DNA of 64,000 nucleotides. Source: Enhygromyxa salina. Its GTDB lineage: Bacteria > Myxococcota_A > Polyangia > Nannocystales > Nannocystaceae. Below, piece by piece: positions 16,852-25,205 of the stretch. Numbering within the stretch: the first letter of the stretch is position 1; every line of letters begins with the position of its first letter. Both the position numbers and the translations under genes were made by a program. The notes under the pieces are model-generated. The model was given only the letters and a program-made list of their open reading frames with translations. It was not told the DNA's origin and searched no databases. The stretch lies in the NCBI RefSeq assembly GCF_002994615.1, contig NZ_PVNK01000149.1, positions 1 to 64,000 of the forward strand. The letters run 5' to 3'.

Positions 16852-17970
16852 TCAGTGACCGAAGGTGGGCTCGACGCTCGGCAGCGGCGCTTCGACCGTC
16901 GCCGCGCTGTCCCGAAATTGCCCGATCTTGACCGCTTCTTGGACGCGCGGGGTGGCGTCGGGCTCGAGCCGCATTTGCTCACGCCCTCGCGCGATTCTGT
17001 CCAATGATGGATAGACCCACTCGACCCACGCGTCGTCGTCGATCAGCAGTTTCCAGCGCATCAAAACCTGCAACCGTGCGCGTTGAATTCGTTTGCGCCG
17101 ATTGGTCTCGCCCTGCTCCAAAAACCGAGGAGGGCTGGTTTCGATCTCATCGTCGGCGAGTGAAAATTGCTCGAGCATGCCAAATACCTCGAGGACGAGA
17201 AGGTCGCTCGCGGCACGGTTGGCGGCGCCGTGCTGGGGCGCGTTGACGACCGCGGAGTCGAAGTAGGCGATGACCGCAAAGCAGTAATCGATGATAATTC
17301 GTTGGGGGCCGCCGGGGCCCGTGAGCCGACGGAATAGTCCCAGTGTCATTGCGTGCCAATTGACCGCCCGGCGAAAGGCGGGGTCCCGTCGGCGCTCACG
17401 GTTGATGCCACCCGAGAGCTCGCGGCGAAGCTCGCTCACGACCTCTCGCCAGGTCGGCTCGACAGCCTCGAGCGCGTCGACGGCTGCGCGCGCGAGCGGT
17501 GGTGCCGGCCACCTTCGCCAGCGGTGGTTGGACTCGGTCAGCGCCTCAAAGCTGGCGACGACGCGCTGCCAGCCCTCGGGGGTGCGCTCGGCGAGGCGGG
17601 TGAGCAGCTGGGTCAGGGTCCGGCTGCGGCGGCGTCCGAGCGCGTCGTCACACAGCGTGGCCAGGAGCCCGCCCGCGTAGAGCGAGCGCAGCGGAGCCGC
17701 GCTCAGGCGGGTGCTCAGGACGAGCACGGCGAGCTCCAGATCCCGCCGTCGTCGACGAAACAGGCTGATGAGCGCGTCGCGGTCGAGCTCGGCGCCTTGA
17801 CCGAAGGCGGCCCCGCTGAACGCGTCGAGGTGGGCGCCGACCTCGTCCTCGAGCTGCTCGAGGTTGGCGCACAACGAGCGAAAACCAGCCGCGTCGGTCG
17901 GCAGGCTCGGGATCAACGTGGTCGGATCCGTGGCGCGGCGGCGAGTGGGCGCGTTTGTGTTGTCGTACAT
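16852..17970 (-). CDS. unknown cytoplasmic protein
   Basis: 372 residues from the ATG at 17970, chosen because GAAAG lies about 10 bp upstream; an ATG at 17985 and a longer frame to 18156 are possible. I do not recognise a family. It is soluble, Arg-rich and largely helical, with blocks such as DALISLFRRRRRDLELAVLV, WREVVSELRRELSGGINRE and RRKRIQRARLQVLMRWKLLI. The codon bias fits the host but the upstream region is AT-richer. It converges with the sigma factor gene. Confidence 0.65.
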   Translation of the reverse strand: MYDNTNAPTRRRATDPTTLIPSLPTDAAGFRSLCANLEQLEDEVGAHLDAFSGAAFGQGAELDRDALISLFRRRRRDLELAVLVLSTRLSAAPLRSLYAGGLLATLCDDALGRRRSRTLTQLLTRLAERTPEGWQRVVASFEALTESNHRWRRWPAPPLARAAVDALEAVEPTWREVVSELRRELSGGINRERRRDPAFRRAVNWHAMTLGLFRRLTGPGGPQRIIIDYCFAVIAYFDSAVVNAPQHGAANRAASDLLVLEVFGMLEQFSLADDEIETSPPRFLEQGETNRRKRIQRARLQVLMRWKLLIDDDAWVEWVYPSLDRIARGREQMRLEPDATPRVQEAVKIGQFRDSAATVEAPLPSVEPTFGH

Positions 17971-18444
17971 GACATTGTCTTTCATCTGATGACGCTGGAT
18001 TGGGCAGAGCGTTGTTGGAGGATTGTGTGGTCGAGGAGCGGCGGCCGAACGGGTTCGGGCGTCGACTCGTCGATCGATGCTTTCGGGACATGGTGGGTCA
18101 TTGGTCCGATAAGCGGTGACCTCCGGGGGGTCACCGCGGCTTTTGCAATCATGCATTCATTGGGTCGTTCTCAGGCGCGGAGCGTAGCTCGAACGAACCA
18201 CAGGATTATGAATGCCCAGCAAGACGTGCAAATGGCCAAGCGCATGTGAATGTGCGGTCGCTTGGAGTGTATCAGGGGCCGATGACGCAGCCCATTTTTG
18301 AGGTCTCGGCGCGCGGACGCTGAGCCTCGGGCGCGTCGTGACGCGGGTCGCGGATCGCGTGGCGACGAAGGCCGGGGCTCGGCCCCGCGCGGCCGGTCGA
18401 GCTCGCTGTTCGCGGGCCCGTCGTGACCCGGCCGTCGACGTGAT
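17971..18444. other. gene-free divergent intergenic region
   Basis: About 470 bp separate the minus-strand unknown gene from the plus-strand SppA gene. The part at 18140-18250 is clearly AT-richer than its surroundings and may hold divergent promoters. I see no ORF with coding character, RNA gene or clear operator. Confidence 0.5.
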
Positions 18445-21141
18445 ATGACTGCGCGTATGCCCCGTCGCTTCGCGCGGTCAGTTGCTCTTGGCTTGGCGCT
18501 GTCGTGCTTGGTCGCGCTGCTGTGTGGGCCGCGGTCGGCGCTCGCGGGCAACGGCGGCGAGGCGCGTTCGATCTTGCGCGAGCCGGACCGGCCCTACGGC
18601 GTCGTCGCCGGTGAGGCCGACGCGAGCGCGGTCGTCCAGAACCCGGCCAACCTCGCTTACCTCTACGGCTTCAACGCGGTCATCGACTTCGCGTTCAACA
18701 CCAAGTCGAGCGGTCGGCGTGGCAGCGGCCTCGGGGTGTTCGCCGCCGTACCGCTGCCCTGGCAGATCTTGTCGCTCGGGCTCGGGGTCCAGGGCCTGTG
18801 GCGCGAGCAGGTCACGTCGGGCGGAAACGTGGACACGGCCGACGCCGCGCTCGGAAAGTTCACGATCGCGGCCGCGCTGCCCTTGATGCGCTGGGCGCCG
18901 GGGCTGGCGATCGGGGTTCAGTACTCGCGCTTGTTCTCGGGCGTCAACCAGCTCGCGCCCGGGCTCAACCAGGTCGATCTGGCCCTGAGCTGGCGAGCCA
19001 ATCGCTACTTGAGCCTGGCCCTCGTCGCCCGCAACCTCAACGCGCCGCGGACGGGCACGCTCGGGCGCGCGGCCCCGGTCTTCGATCCCGAGCTCGCCCT
19101 GCGCCCGCTCGGCGACGAGCGGCTCGAGTTTGCCTTCGGCATGCGGACCCGCTTTGGCGGCGACGTCGACCAGATCCTCGCCAGCCCCGATCCTCAGATC
19201 CGCGGCTACGCGCTCCAGCCCCGGGGTCGGGTGCTCGTCGGTGGCCGCGGGGTCCGGCTCTACGCCGAGGCCGAGCGGGTGGCCTACTTCGACGACGACG
19301 AGACCAAGGTCCAGAGCTTCGACGCGGTTCGGTTCAGCGCGGGCGTTCAGTTCGACACCCCCCACTTCGGGATCGCGGCCGGAGCCAACGCCGGCCTCGG
19401 CACCCGCGGCGCCGACGGTCTCCACGGCGCGAGCGCGCGCGTGCGTTTTTCGCGGGCGCGCTACGCCGAGGTCCTGCCCGTGCGGCCCCGGCGGGTCACC
19501 CGAATCTCGCTCGCGGGCAAGCGCGACGATCGCCAGCTCGCCGAGCTCGTGTGGACGATCGACGAGCTCGCGCGTCGCCGCGGCGGCGTCATCTTGGTCG
19601 AGCTCAGGGGGACGGGCTTCGGCGCGGCGCAGCTCGAGGAGATCCGCGAGGCGCTGCTGCGCTTCCAGGACGCGGGCGGCCGGGTCGTCGCCTACCTCGA
19701 GGGCGGCGCTCTCAGCCACTATTTTTTGGCCGCGAGCGCCGATCGCATCATCGCCCATCCCCACGCGGCGCTGTCGATCACCGGCCTGACCACTCGGACG
19801 CTGTACTGGGGCGAGCTCCTGACCCGGATCGGGGTCAAGGCCGAGTTCGTGCGGATCGCCGAGTACAAGGGCACGCCCGAGGTCTGGAGCCGGGCCGGGC
19901 CGACGGCGCCGGTCGCCGAGCAAAACCGGGCGCTGATGACCGACCTGTGGAACCACATGGTCCGCGTCATCGGGCGCTCGCGGGCCCGCGATCCCGCCGT
20001 GGTCTCGGCCTGGATCGACGCGGCCCCGTGGCAGCCCGACGACGCCCGACGCCGGGGCCTCGTCGATGATCTGGCCTGGCCCGACGAGCTCGACGCCAAG
20101 CTCGAGCAGTGGCTCGGTCGCCGGGTGCGGATCGAGCCGCCGCCCGCGGGCCCGGACCGGCCGGGGACCTGGCGCGACCCCGCCCACGTCGCGATCTTGC
20201 ACATCAGCGGCACCCTCGTCACCGGTGAGTCCCTCAACCTCCCCTTGCTCCGGCTCGAGCTCGCTGGCAGCGACACCCTGGCCAAGCAGATCGCCAGGCT
20301 GCGCGAAGATCGCGACGTCAAGGCCGTGGTCGTCCGCATCGACTCGCGCGGCGGCTCGGTCCGCGCGGCCCAAGAGATCGCCCGCGAGCTCGACCGGACC
20401 CGCGCGCGCAAGCCGGTCGTGATCTCGATGGGCCGGGCCGCGGCCTCCGGCGGCTACTACATCGCGACCGCCGGGCAGTACATCTTCGCCAACGCGACCA
20501 CGGTCACCGGGAGCATCGGGATCTTCTTGCCGAAGCTCGACCTCTCGGGTCTGCTCGACAAGGTCGGGGTCAACGCCGAGCTGCTCTCGATCGGAGATCG
20601 GGCCACGATGCGCTCGTACTGGAAGCCCTACACCGATGACGAGCGCGCCGCGGCCATGGCCGGGATCCAGGCGTCCTACGACCTCTTCATCGAGCGCGTC
20701 GCCGCGGCCCGGGCGATGACACCGGAGGCCGCCGACGCCCTCGCGCGGGGCCGGATCTGGAGCGGCGTGCGGGCGCTCGAGGTCGGCCTCGTCGACAGCT
20801 ACGGCGGCATGCACGAGGCGGTCGATCGGGCCGCGCGCATGGCCGAGCTTCCGGTTCGGCCCGGGGCCGAGCCGAGCGTGCGCCACTATCCTCCCCGGCC
20901 AACCCTGGTCCAGCAGCTGCGCAGGGTGTTCGGGCTGGATCTCTCGCTGCCGCTGGGCAGCGCGGTCGGTCTCGGCGGCGGGCCGGGCATCCATCCGATG
21001 ACCGATCCGATGACCGGGCGCGCGCTGAGCTTCGCGGACCCGCTGCTGCGGACGCTGAGCTTGCTGCCCGCGTCGATGTGGCACGGCGACGCCCCCGAGG
21101 CCCTCGCCGTTGGACCGTGCCACGTCGAGATCGACGGTTAG
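18445..21141 (+). CDS. sppA: SppA-type signal peptide peptidase fused to an N-terminal barrel-like domain
   Basis: 898 residues. A signal peptide (ALGLALSCLVALLCGPRSALA) precedes about 310 residues of alternating hydrophobic strands resembling an outer-membrane beta-barrel (FNAVIDFAFNTKSS, RYLSLALVARNLNAP, GRVLVGGRGVRLYAEAERV). Then come two S49/Clp-fold modules as in long SppA. The catalytic lysine is expected in IAEYKGTPE near residue 475, and the serine in AAASGGYYIAT near residue 668, followed by TVTGSIGIF. SppA degrades leftover signal peptides at the inner membrane, whereas here a barrel-like domain replaces the usual N-terminal anchor, which points to an envelope location. A 45-bp gap separates it from the TerB-like gene. 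The barrel reading is inferred from strand pattern only. Confidence 0.85.
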   Translation: MTARMPRRFARSVALGLALSCLVALLCGPRSALAGNGGEARSILREPDRPYGVVAGEADASAVVQNPANLAYLYGFNAVIDFAFNTKSSGRRGSGLGVFAAVPLPWQILSLGLGVQGLWREQVTSGGNVDTADAALGKFTIAAALPLMRWAPGLAIGVQYSRLFSGVNQLAPGLNQVDLALSWRANRYLSLALVARNLNAPRTGTLGRAAPVFDPELALRPLGDERLEFAFGMRTRFGGDVDQILASPDPQIRGYALQPRGRVLVGGRGVRLYAEAERVAYFDDDETKVQSFDAVRFSAGVQFDTPHFGIAAGANAGLGTRGADGLHGASARVRFSRARYAEVLPVRPRRVTRISLAGKRDDRQLAELVWTIDELARRRGGVILVELRGTGFGAAQLEEIREALLRFQDAGGRVVAYLEGGALSHYFLAASADRIIAHPHAALSITGLTTRTLYWGELLTRIGVKAEFVRIAEYKGTPEVWSRAGPTAPVAEQNRALMTDLWNHMVRVIGRSRARDPAVVSAWIDAAPWQPDDARRRGLVDDLAWPDELDAKLEQWLGRRVRIEPPPAGPDRPGTWRDPAHVAILHISGTLVTGESLNLPLLRLELAGSDTLAKQIARLREDRDVKAVVVRIDSRGGSVRAAQEIARELDRTRARKPVVISMGRAAASGGYYIATAGQYIFANATTVTGSIGIFLPKLDLSGLLDKVGVNAELLSIGDRATMRSYWKPYTDDERAAAMAGIQASYDLFIERVAAARAMTPEAADALARGRIWSGVRALEVGLVDSYGGMHEAVDRAARMAELPVRPGAEPSVRHYPPRPTLVQQLRRVFGLDLSLPLGSAVGLGGGPGIHPMTDPMTGRALSFADPLLRTLSLLPASMWHGDAPEALAVGPCHVEIDG

Positions 21142-21186
21142 CGGCTCCGGCTGGATCGCGTGGCGCGACTGGCGTAAAACGAAGCC

Positions 21187-21903
21187 ATGCTCACGCCCGA
21201 GCAGGAGTGGACCCTGGTCGCCTGCGGCATGATCGCCCACGCGGACGACATGCTCGAGTTTGGCGAGTGGGACCAGATCCTGCGCTTGATCGACACCAAC
21301 GTCGACGACGAGCAGATGCAGCCGTGGCTCGACATGCTCGGCGATCGTCCGACCCTCGAGCGGCGCTTCGCCGAGCTCGAGCCGCCGCTGCCCCACTTCG
21401 CCGAGGAGCTGCTCGAGCAGGCCTGGCGCATGGCCCTGGCGGATGGCAGCGGGTCCGAGGTCGAGGCCGCGGTCCACGATCGCATCGCCGAGAAGATCGG
21501 GGTCAGCCCCGATCAGGCGCAGAGTTGGCGCGACCGCTGGACGGCCGAGGCGGCGACGCGGGCCGAGCTCGTCGTGGGCTTCGCCGCCGCCCTCGCCAAC
21601 CTCGACGGGCGCATGGACAGCGCCGAGGCGGCGCAGTTCGACTCGCTGCTCGAGCGCATGCCGGTCTCGGTCTCGCGCCGCGTCGAGCTGTCGATGCTGC
21701 TGTACTCGCCGCCGAAGCTCGAGGCGCTCGGCGGGCGGCTCGTGGGTCTCGAGCGCGACGCCCGAGAGGCCGTGCTCTACGAGGTCGCGCCCCTGGTTCA
21801 GGCCAGCGAGCGGGGCGATCGAGAGCGTGAGGTGTTCTTCGAGCTCGCCGAGCTCGCTGCGGTCTCACCCGAGCGCGCCCGCGAGCTGCTCGCGCAGCTA
21901 TGA
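21187..21903 (+). CDS. TerB-like protein with two helical repeats
   Basis: 238 residues, soluble and acidic. Two segments have the TerB/DjlA N-terminal pattern of a hydrophobic helix followed by an acidic loop and helix: ACGMIAHADDMLEFGEWDQI near residue 13, and AAALANLDGRMDSAEAAQFD near 138. Such domains occur with stress and membrane-associated proteins and often bind metal through the acidic loop. It follows the SppA gene by 45 bp on the same strand, so co-transcription is likely, and its last 6 bp overlap the convergent thioesterase gene. Confidence 0.65.
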   Translation: MLTPEQEWTLVACGMIAHADDMLEFGEWDQILRLIDTNVDDEQMQPWLDMLGDRPTLERRFAELEPPLPHFAEELLEQAWRMALADGSGSEVEAAVHDRIAEKIGVSPDQAQSWRDRWTAEAATRAELVVGFAAALANLDGRMDSAEAAQFDSLLERMPVSVSRRVELSMLLYSPPKLEALGGRLVGLERDAREAVLYEVAPLVQASERGDREREVFFELAELAAVSPERARELLAQL

Positions 21904-22674
21904 ATCCCCGGCGAGCTCGATCAGCTTGGCGAGCAGCCAGCGCTTGCCTGCCGGGCTTGCGAGGTAGAAGTGGTCGCCCTCGGACTGGGCCCACTCGAAC
22001 CGGGCGCTCGTGAAGGCAGCCCAGCCCTCGAGGCCTGCCCGCCCGACGTGGGGGTCGTCGACGCCTCCGAAGGCGTGGATCGGGAGCTCGAGAGGGGGCT
22101 CGTCGCTGAACGCGTGGGTCTCGTTGATGGTCAGGTCCGCGCGCAGGACCGGGAGCGTGAGCGCGAGCAGCTCGGGCTCGTTGAGGATCGCCTGGGGGAT
22201 GCCGCCGTAGATGCGCTGGACCTCGTCGACGAGCTCGCGGTCGTCGAGCTCGTGGAGCCGGAGGGTTCGCCCGAGGCCCGGAGCGTTGCGGCCAGAGACG
22301 ACCAAGACCTCCGGTCGCGGGAGCTCCCGGCGCCGCATCTCGCGGGCGAACTCGAAGGCGAGCAGCGCGCCGAGGCTGTGGCCGAAGAGCGCCAGGCGGA
22401 TCCCCTCGGCGAGCAGCGGCGCGACGGCGTCGGCGAGGGGTTCGACCACCTCCGCGACCGAGGTCACGGGGGTCTGACGCAGGCGCGCCTCACGACCGGC
22501 GAGGCGGACCGGGAGCAGCTCGACGTGAGCCGGGAGCTCGGCGAGCCACGGCCTGAACGCCGACGGACTGCCGCCTGCGTGGTGGAAGCTCAGCAGCCTG
22601 ACGCTCGGGTCGGGGCGCGCGCGTGGGCAGGCCAGCCACGTTCGCGTCAGCTCGGGGGCGTCTTTGAACTGCAC
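21898..22674 (-). CDS. type II (editing) thioesterase, GrsT/TesA family
   Basis: 258 residues, the normal size for this family. Alpha/beta hydrolase fold with the oxyanion region SFHHAGGSPSAFRPW, nucleophile GHSLGA (Ser near residue 100), acid in FGGVDDPHV and His in EGDHFYL near 234; all three catalytic residues are present. These enzymes remove wrong acyl groups from carrier proteins of non-ribosomal peptide and polyketide synthases. No synthase gene is visible here, so it probably serves a cluster elsewhere or acts as a stand-alone thioesterase. The start at 22674 gives MQFKDAPELTRTW; an earlier start is not supported. Confidence 0.88.
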   Translation of the reverse strand: MQFKDAPELTRTWLACPRARPDPSVRLLSFHHAGGSPSAFRPWLAELPAHVELLPVRLAGREARLRQTPVTSVAEVVEPLADAVAPLLAEGIRLALFGHSLGALLAFEFAREMRRRELPRPEVLVVSGRNAPGLGRTLRLHELDDRELVDEVQRIYGGIPQAILNEPELLALTLPVLRADLTINETHAFSDEPPLELPIHAFGGVDDPHVGRAGLEGWAAFTSARFEWAQSEGDHFYLASPAGKRWLLAKLIELAGDS

Positions 22675-23114
22675 TGGGGGCAGGGTAGCCCGGCGGGGCT
22701 GGCGGTGTCAGTCGCCGCTCGAGGTCGAGGGGCGCAAAACGCACGTGGCGCGATCTCTGCGGCCTCCGCCTGTCTGGAAACCTTCACGGTGATGAGCTAC
22801 GGTACGGCCTTGCTCGGGCGCACCACCCGGTTCAGGGGGGCGCCGATGGAGACAAGACGATCGCAGCTCGGCAACATCGCGCGCTCTTTCGCACCGCTCG
22901 CACCGCTCTCTACGGGGCTCGGACGAGCGTGAAGGGGCCACAGCGTTGATGGTCGATCGGGTCGGCTGGATCATCCAGAGCAACAACAACCGATGGCGGA
23001 CAAGCGGGGCGCGGTGCTTCAGTCAGAAGCGCCGCGAGCCGATCTCCAACGCTACTCGTCCGCGCCGAGCGAAGATCGCCGGGCGGGCTCAACCACTCAC
23101 GAGGAAGTCAATGT
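22675..23114. other. gene-free region upstream of the RRM gene
   Basis: About 440 bp between the minus-strand thioesterase and the plus-strand RRM gene. Short frames on both strands look like chance ORFs. It may contain a divergent promoter pair and a long leader for the RNA-binding protein, as cold-regulated RRM genes often have; I see no specific element. Confidence 0.4.
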
Positions 23115-23591
23115 ATGGGGCGAGGTAGTAACACCCAGGCCAAACGCAGGCGTGAAGCCGAGCGCGAGCGCAAGAAGCGAGAGAAGCAGGAGCGCGCCCG
23201 ACAGCGGCGGGCCGAAGGCGGCGGAGGCATCGAGATCGCCTCGGTCGAAGACATTCAGACCGCGGCGGTCAACGCCACCGTCGAGGGTGTCCTCGCCGAC
23301 GGCACGATCCTCTCGGGCGAAGACCAGAGCGCGGCGTCGGGACCCCCGTGTCGCCTGTTCGTGGGCGGGCTCAGCTGGGAGACGACCGCAGGCGATCTTC
23401 GCAAGACCTTCGCGGACATCGGCGAGGTCGTCGACGCCGTCATCGTCATGGACCGCGACACCGGCGACTCCCGTGGCTTCGGCTTCGTGACGATGGTCGA
23501 TCGCAAGGTCGCGACGAAGGCGATGCGCGAGCTCGGCGGCTTCGAGCTCAACGGCCGCAGCCTCCGCGTCGACATGGCTACGGATCGCTAG
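23115..23591 (+). CDS. RNA-binding protein with one RRM domain and a basic N-terminus
   Basis: 158 residues. The ribosome-binding sequence GAGGAAGT lies 7 bp before the ATG. Residues 9-33 are a highly basic Arg/Lys/Glu helix (KRRREAERERKKREKQERAR), and residues 35-78 are a linker. An RRM follows with RNP2 LFVGGL at 81-86 and RNP1 RGFGFVTM at 120-127. Bacterial RRM proteins in cyanobacteria and myxobacteria are usually small, glycine-tailed and stress- or cold-linked; here the Gly tail is missing and a charged N-terminal extension takes its place. It has its own terminator and directly borders the mobile island. Confidence 0.92.
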   Translation: MGRGSNTQAKRRREAERERKKREKQERARQRRAEGGGGIEIASVEDIQTAAVNATVEGVLADGTILSGEDQSAASGPPCRLFVGGLSWETTAGDLRKTFADIGEVVDAVIVMDRDTGDSRGFGFVTMVDRKVATKAMRELGGFELNGRSLRVDMATDR

Positions 23592-23593
23592 TC

Positions 23594-23633
23594 CCCTGTA
23601 GCTGAAGTTCCTGGCGGAACTCCAGCCACAGGG
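23594..23633 (+). terminator. terminator hairpin of the RRM gene
   Basis: Stem ccctgt-a-gctg-a-agttc pairs with gaact-c-cagc-c-acaggg around the loop ctggcg: 15 pairs with two internal mismatches, starting 3 bp after the stop codon. There is no U-tract. Confidence 0.65.
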
Positions 23634-23654
23634 ATCTAGCTACTAGATCTTGAA

Positions 23655-23674
23655 GGAGGGCCTTCACAGGCCCT
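23655..23674. repeat. attL core candidate
   Basis: Sequence ggagggccttcacaggccct. It forms an 8-bp hairpin (gagggcct / aggccctc, loop tcac) just left of the integrase stop codon. It matches the copy at 41657-41676 except for A versus G at the hairpin centre. Integration at a terminator-like palindrome next to a 3' gene end is a known habit of tyrosine integrases. Confidence 0.7.
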
Positions 23675-23683
23675 CACACTAAC

Positions 23684-24898
23684 TCAGGATCCGTCTCCTA
23701 GGGGCGGTTTCGAGACCGATTTCGGTCCCGGCCGTTTCCATGTGCTGCCCATGTGCTGTGACTTTGCACCCCCGCGCCGGGGGTTGGCCCCATGCGGGCG
23801 GTCGGGGGCGAGGCGACCGATCAGATCGTCGCCGAACCCCCGGGCCAGGTGCGCGTAGCGCATGGTCATCAGGATGCTGCCGTGACCGAGCCACTGCTGA
23901 ACCTGCGAGATCGGGATCCCACGCATGACCGCGTGCGATGCGAACGTGTGGCGCAGGCCGTGATTGTGGATCGGGCGCATGTCGATCGCCGTGGCGATCT
24001 CCTCGAGTGCGTCGTTGCAGGGGTTCGCGTAGGTCACCCCTCCATTTGGACCCGGGAACACGAGCTCGCCGTCGACTCGTGAGCGCTGGACTTCGAGCGC
24101 CTCGACCGCGTCCCACGTGAGCGGGAGCTCGCGGATCTTGTCGTTCTTCGTCGTCCGGAACCCGTTTTTGGGGTGGTAGGACCGCTGGACCCGGACGCGA
24201 CCCCGATTGAGGTCGACGTCCTCGCGCCAGCGCAGCGCGACGAGCTCACCGACGCGCAGGCCGGTTCGGATCGCCACCACCACGAACGGATGCCACTCCG
24301 GGGAGTGCTCCGCGGCCGCCGCGATGAACGCTTCGGTCTCCTCGAAGTCGAGGAAGTCGAAGTCGCTCTTGCGCTCCTTGAGCTTGCCGATTTGTGGGAC
24401 CTCGTGGAGCAGGTTCCACTTGTGCGCGACGCGGAGCATCCGCCCGAGCACCTTGATGTGGTGGTTGACCGTCTTCGGATCGAAGGGCTTTCCCCGACGG
24501 GAGAGCTGCTCGAGCTTCTTGGCCTTGTAGGCGTCGATCGCTCGTGCGTCGATCTGATCGAGCGGTCGCTTGCCGAACGCCGGGATCAGATGGTGGAGGA
24601 TGATGCCCCGCTTCTTAGACAGCTCGGTCGGCTTGTTGACGGTGGCTTGGTAGGCGAGGAACTCCTCGGTGAAGCCCTCGAGTGTCGGTGTCTGTTGCTT
24701 GGCTCCTTTCCACTGGCCGGACACGAGTTGCGAGCGCAGCTCACGCTCGTACTGCTCGGCGCCCCGCTTGGTCTGCACGGGGGAGACCTTGCGGATCGTC
24801 TGCTTGCGCCCGTCGGGCCAGGTATGTTCGATGTGGACCATCCACTTCTCGTGTTGGCGCCCTTGTTTGTCGCGCCACTTTCGCTTCCTCACGCTCAT
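23684..24898 (-). CDS. int: tyrosine recombinase (phage/island integrase)
   Basis: 404 residues with an intact catalytic set. The N-terminus has an AP2-like arm-binding part with WRDKQGRQHEKWMVHIEH, then a SAM-like core-binding domain (about 75-175) and the catalytic domain. Catalytic residues visible are Arg in IRTGLRVGELVAL, Lys in the beta-hairpin RTTKNDKIRELPL, HGLRHTFASH (His-x-x-Arg), His in WLGHGS and the nucleophile Tyr in MTMRYAHL. A good ribosome site (AAGGAAA) precedes the ATG. The 3' end contains the TGTGCTG-N4-TGTGCTG arm repeats, and the gene stops 10 bp from the att core. It should catalyse insertion and, with the right-end HTH protein, excision. Confidence 0.95.
   Translation of the reverse strand: MSVRKRKWRDKQGRQHEKWMVHIEHTWPDGRKQTIRKVSPVQTKRGAEQYERELRSQLVSGQWKGAKQQTPTLEGFTEEFLAYQATVNKPTELSKKRGIILHHLIPAFGKRPLDQIDARAIDAYKAKKLEQLSRRGKPFDPKTVNHHIKVLGRMLRVAHKWNLLHEVPQIGKLKERKSDFDFLDFEETEAFIAAAAEHSPEWHPFVVVAIRTGLRVGELVALRWREDVDLNRGRVRVQRSYHPKNGFRTTKNDKIRELPLTWDAVEALEVQRSRVDGELVFPGPNGGVTYANPCNDALEEIATAIDMRPIHNHGLRHTFASHAVMRGIPISQVQQWLGHGSILMTMRYAHLARGFGDDLIGRLAPDRPHGANPRRGGAKSQHMGSTWKRPGPKSVSKPPLGDGS
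23741..23758. repeat. left integrase arm-site candidate
   Basis: TGTGCTG-CCCA-TGTGCTG. The same 7-mer pair with the same 4-bp spacing and orientation recurs at 41514-41531. This copy lies 66 bp inside attL, within the integrase reading frame. Confidence 0.6.
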
Positions 24899-25205
24899 CG
24901 CTGTTTCCTTTCAGCGATGCCGTGGTCTTGGCGTGCCGAGGCTAGCACAGCCCACGACTCGGGGCGAGGGATTGCCCAACCGGCCGGGATTGGATCAGAG
25001 CCGACATCACTTTGTTGAGTCTGCCGGAGGCAGCACTACACCGAAACCGCCGCGGGAACGGGCCAACCCCGACACCCGGATGGGGCCCGGCTCTCAAAAT
25101 CAAAGCGGCGGCGGTTCAGGAGACTTGCTTGCCGATGTGATGCCGCTTGACCAGGCCGCAATCCACATTGCCGCTTCGGATGTCTTAGACGCCTGCCTTC
25201 AAACA
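24899..25205. other. gene-free region upstream of the integrase
   Basis: About 300 bp between the integrase start and the stop of the coiled-coil gene, both on the minus strand. It probably holds the integrase promoter. No ORF of convincing character or RNA gene was recognised. Confidence 0.45.

Noticed and set aside
22708-22989. 93-codon minus-strand frame upstream of the RRM gene
   Set aside because: Cys/Arg/Glu-rich chance frame without ribosome site or domain.
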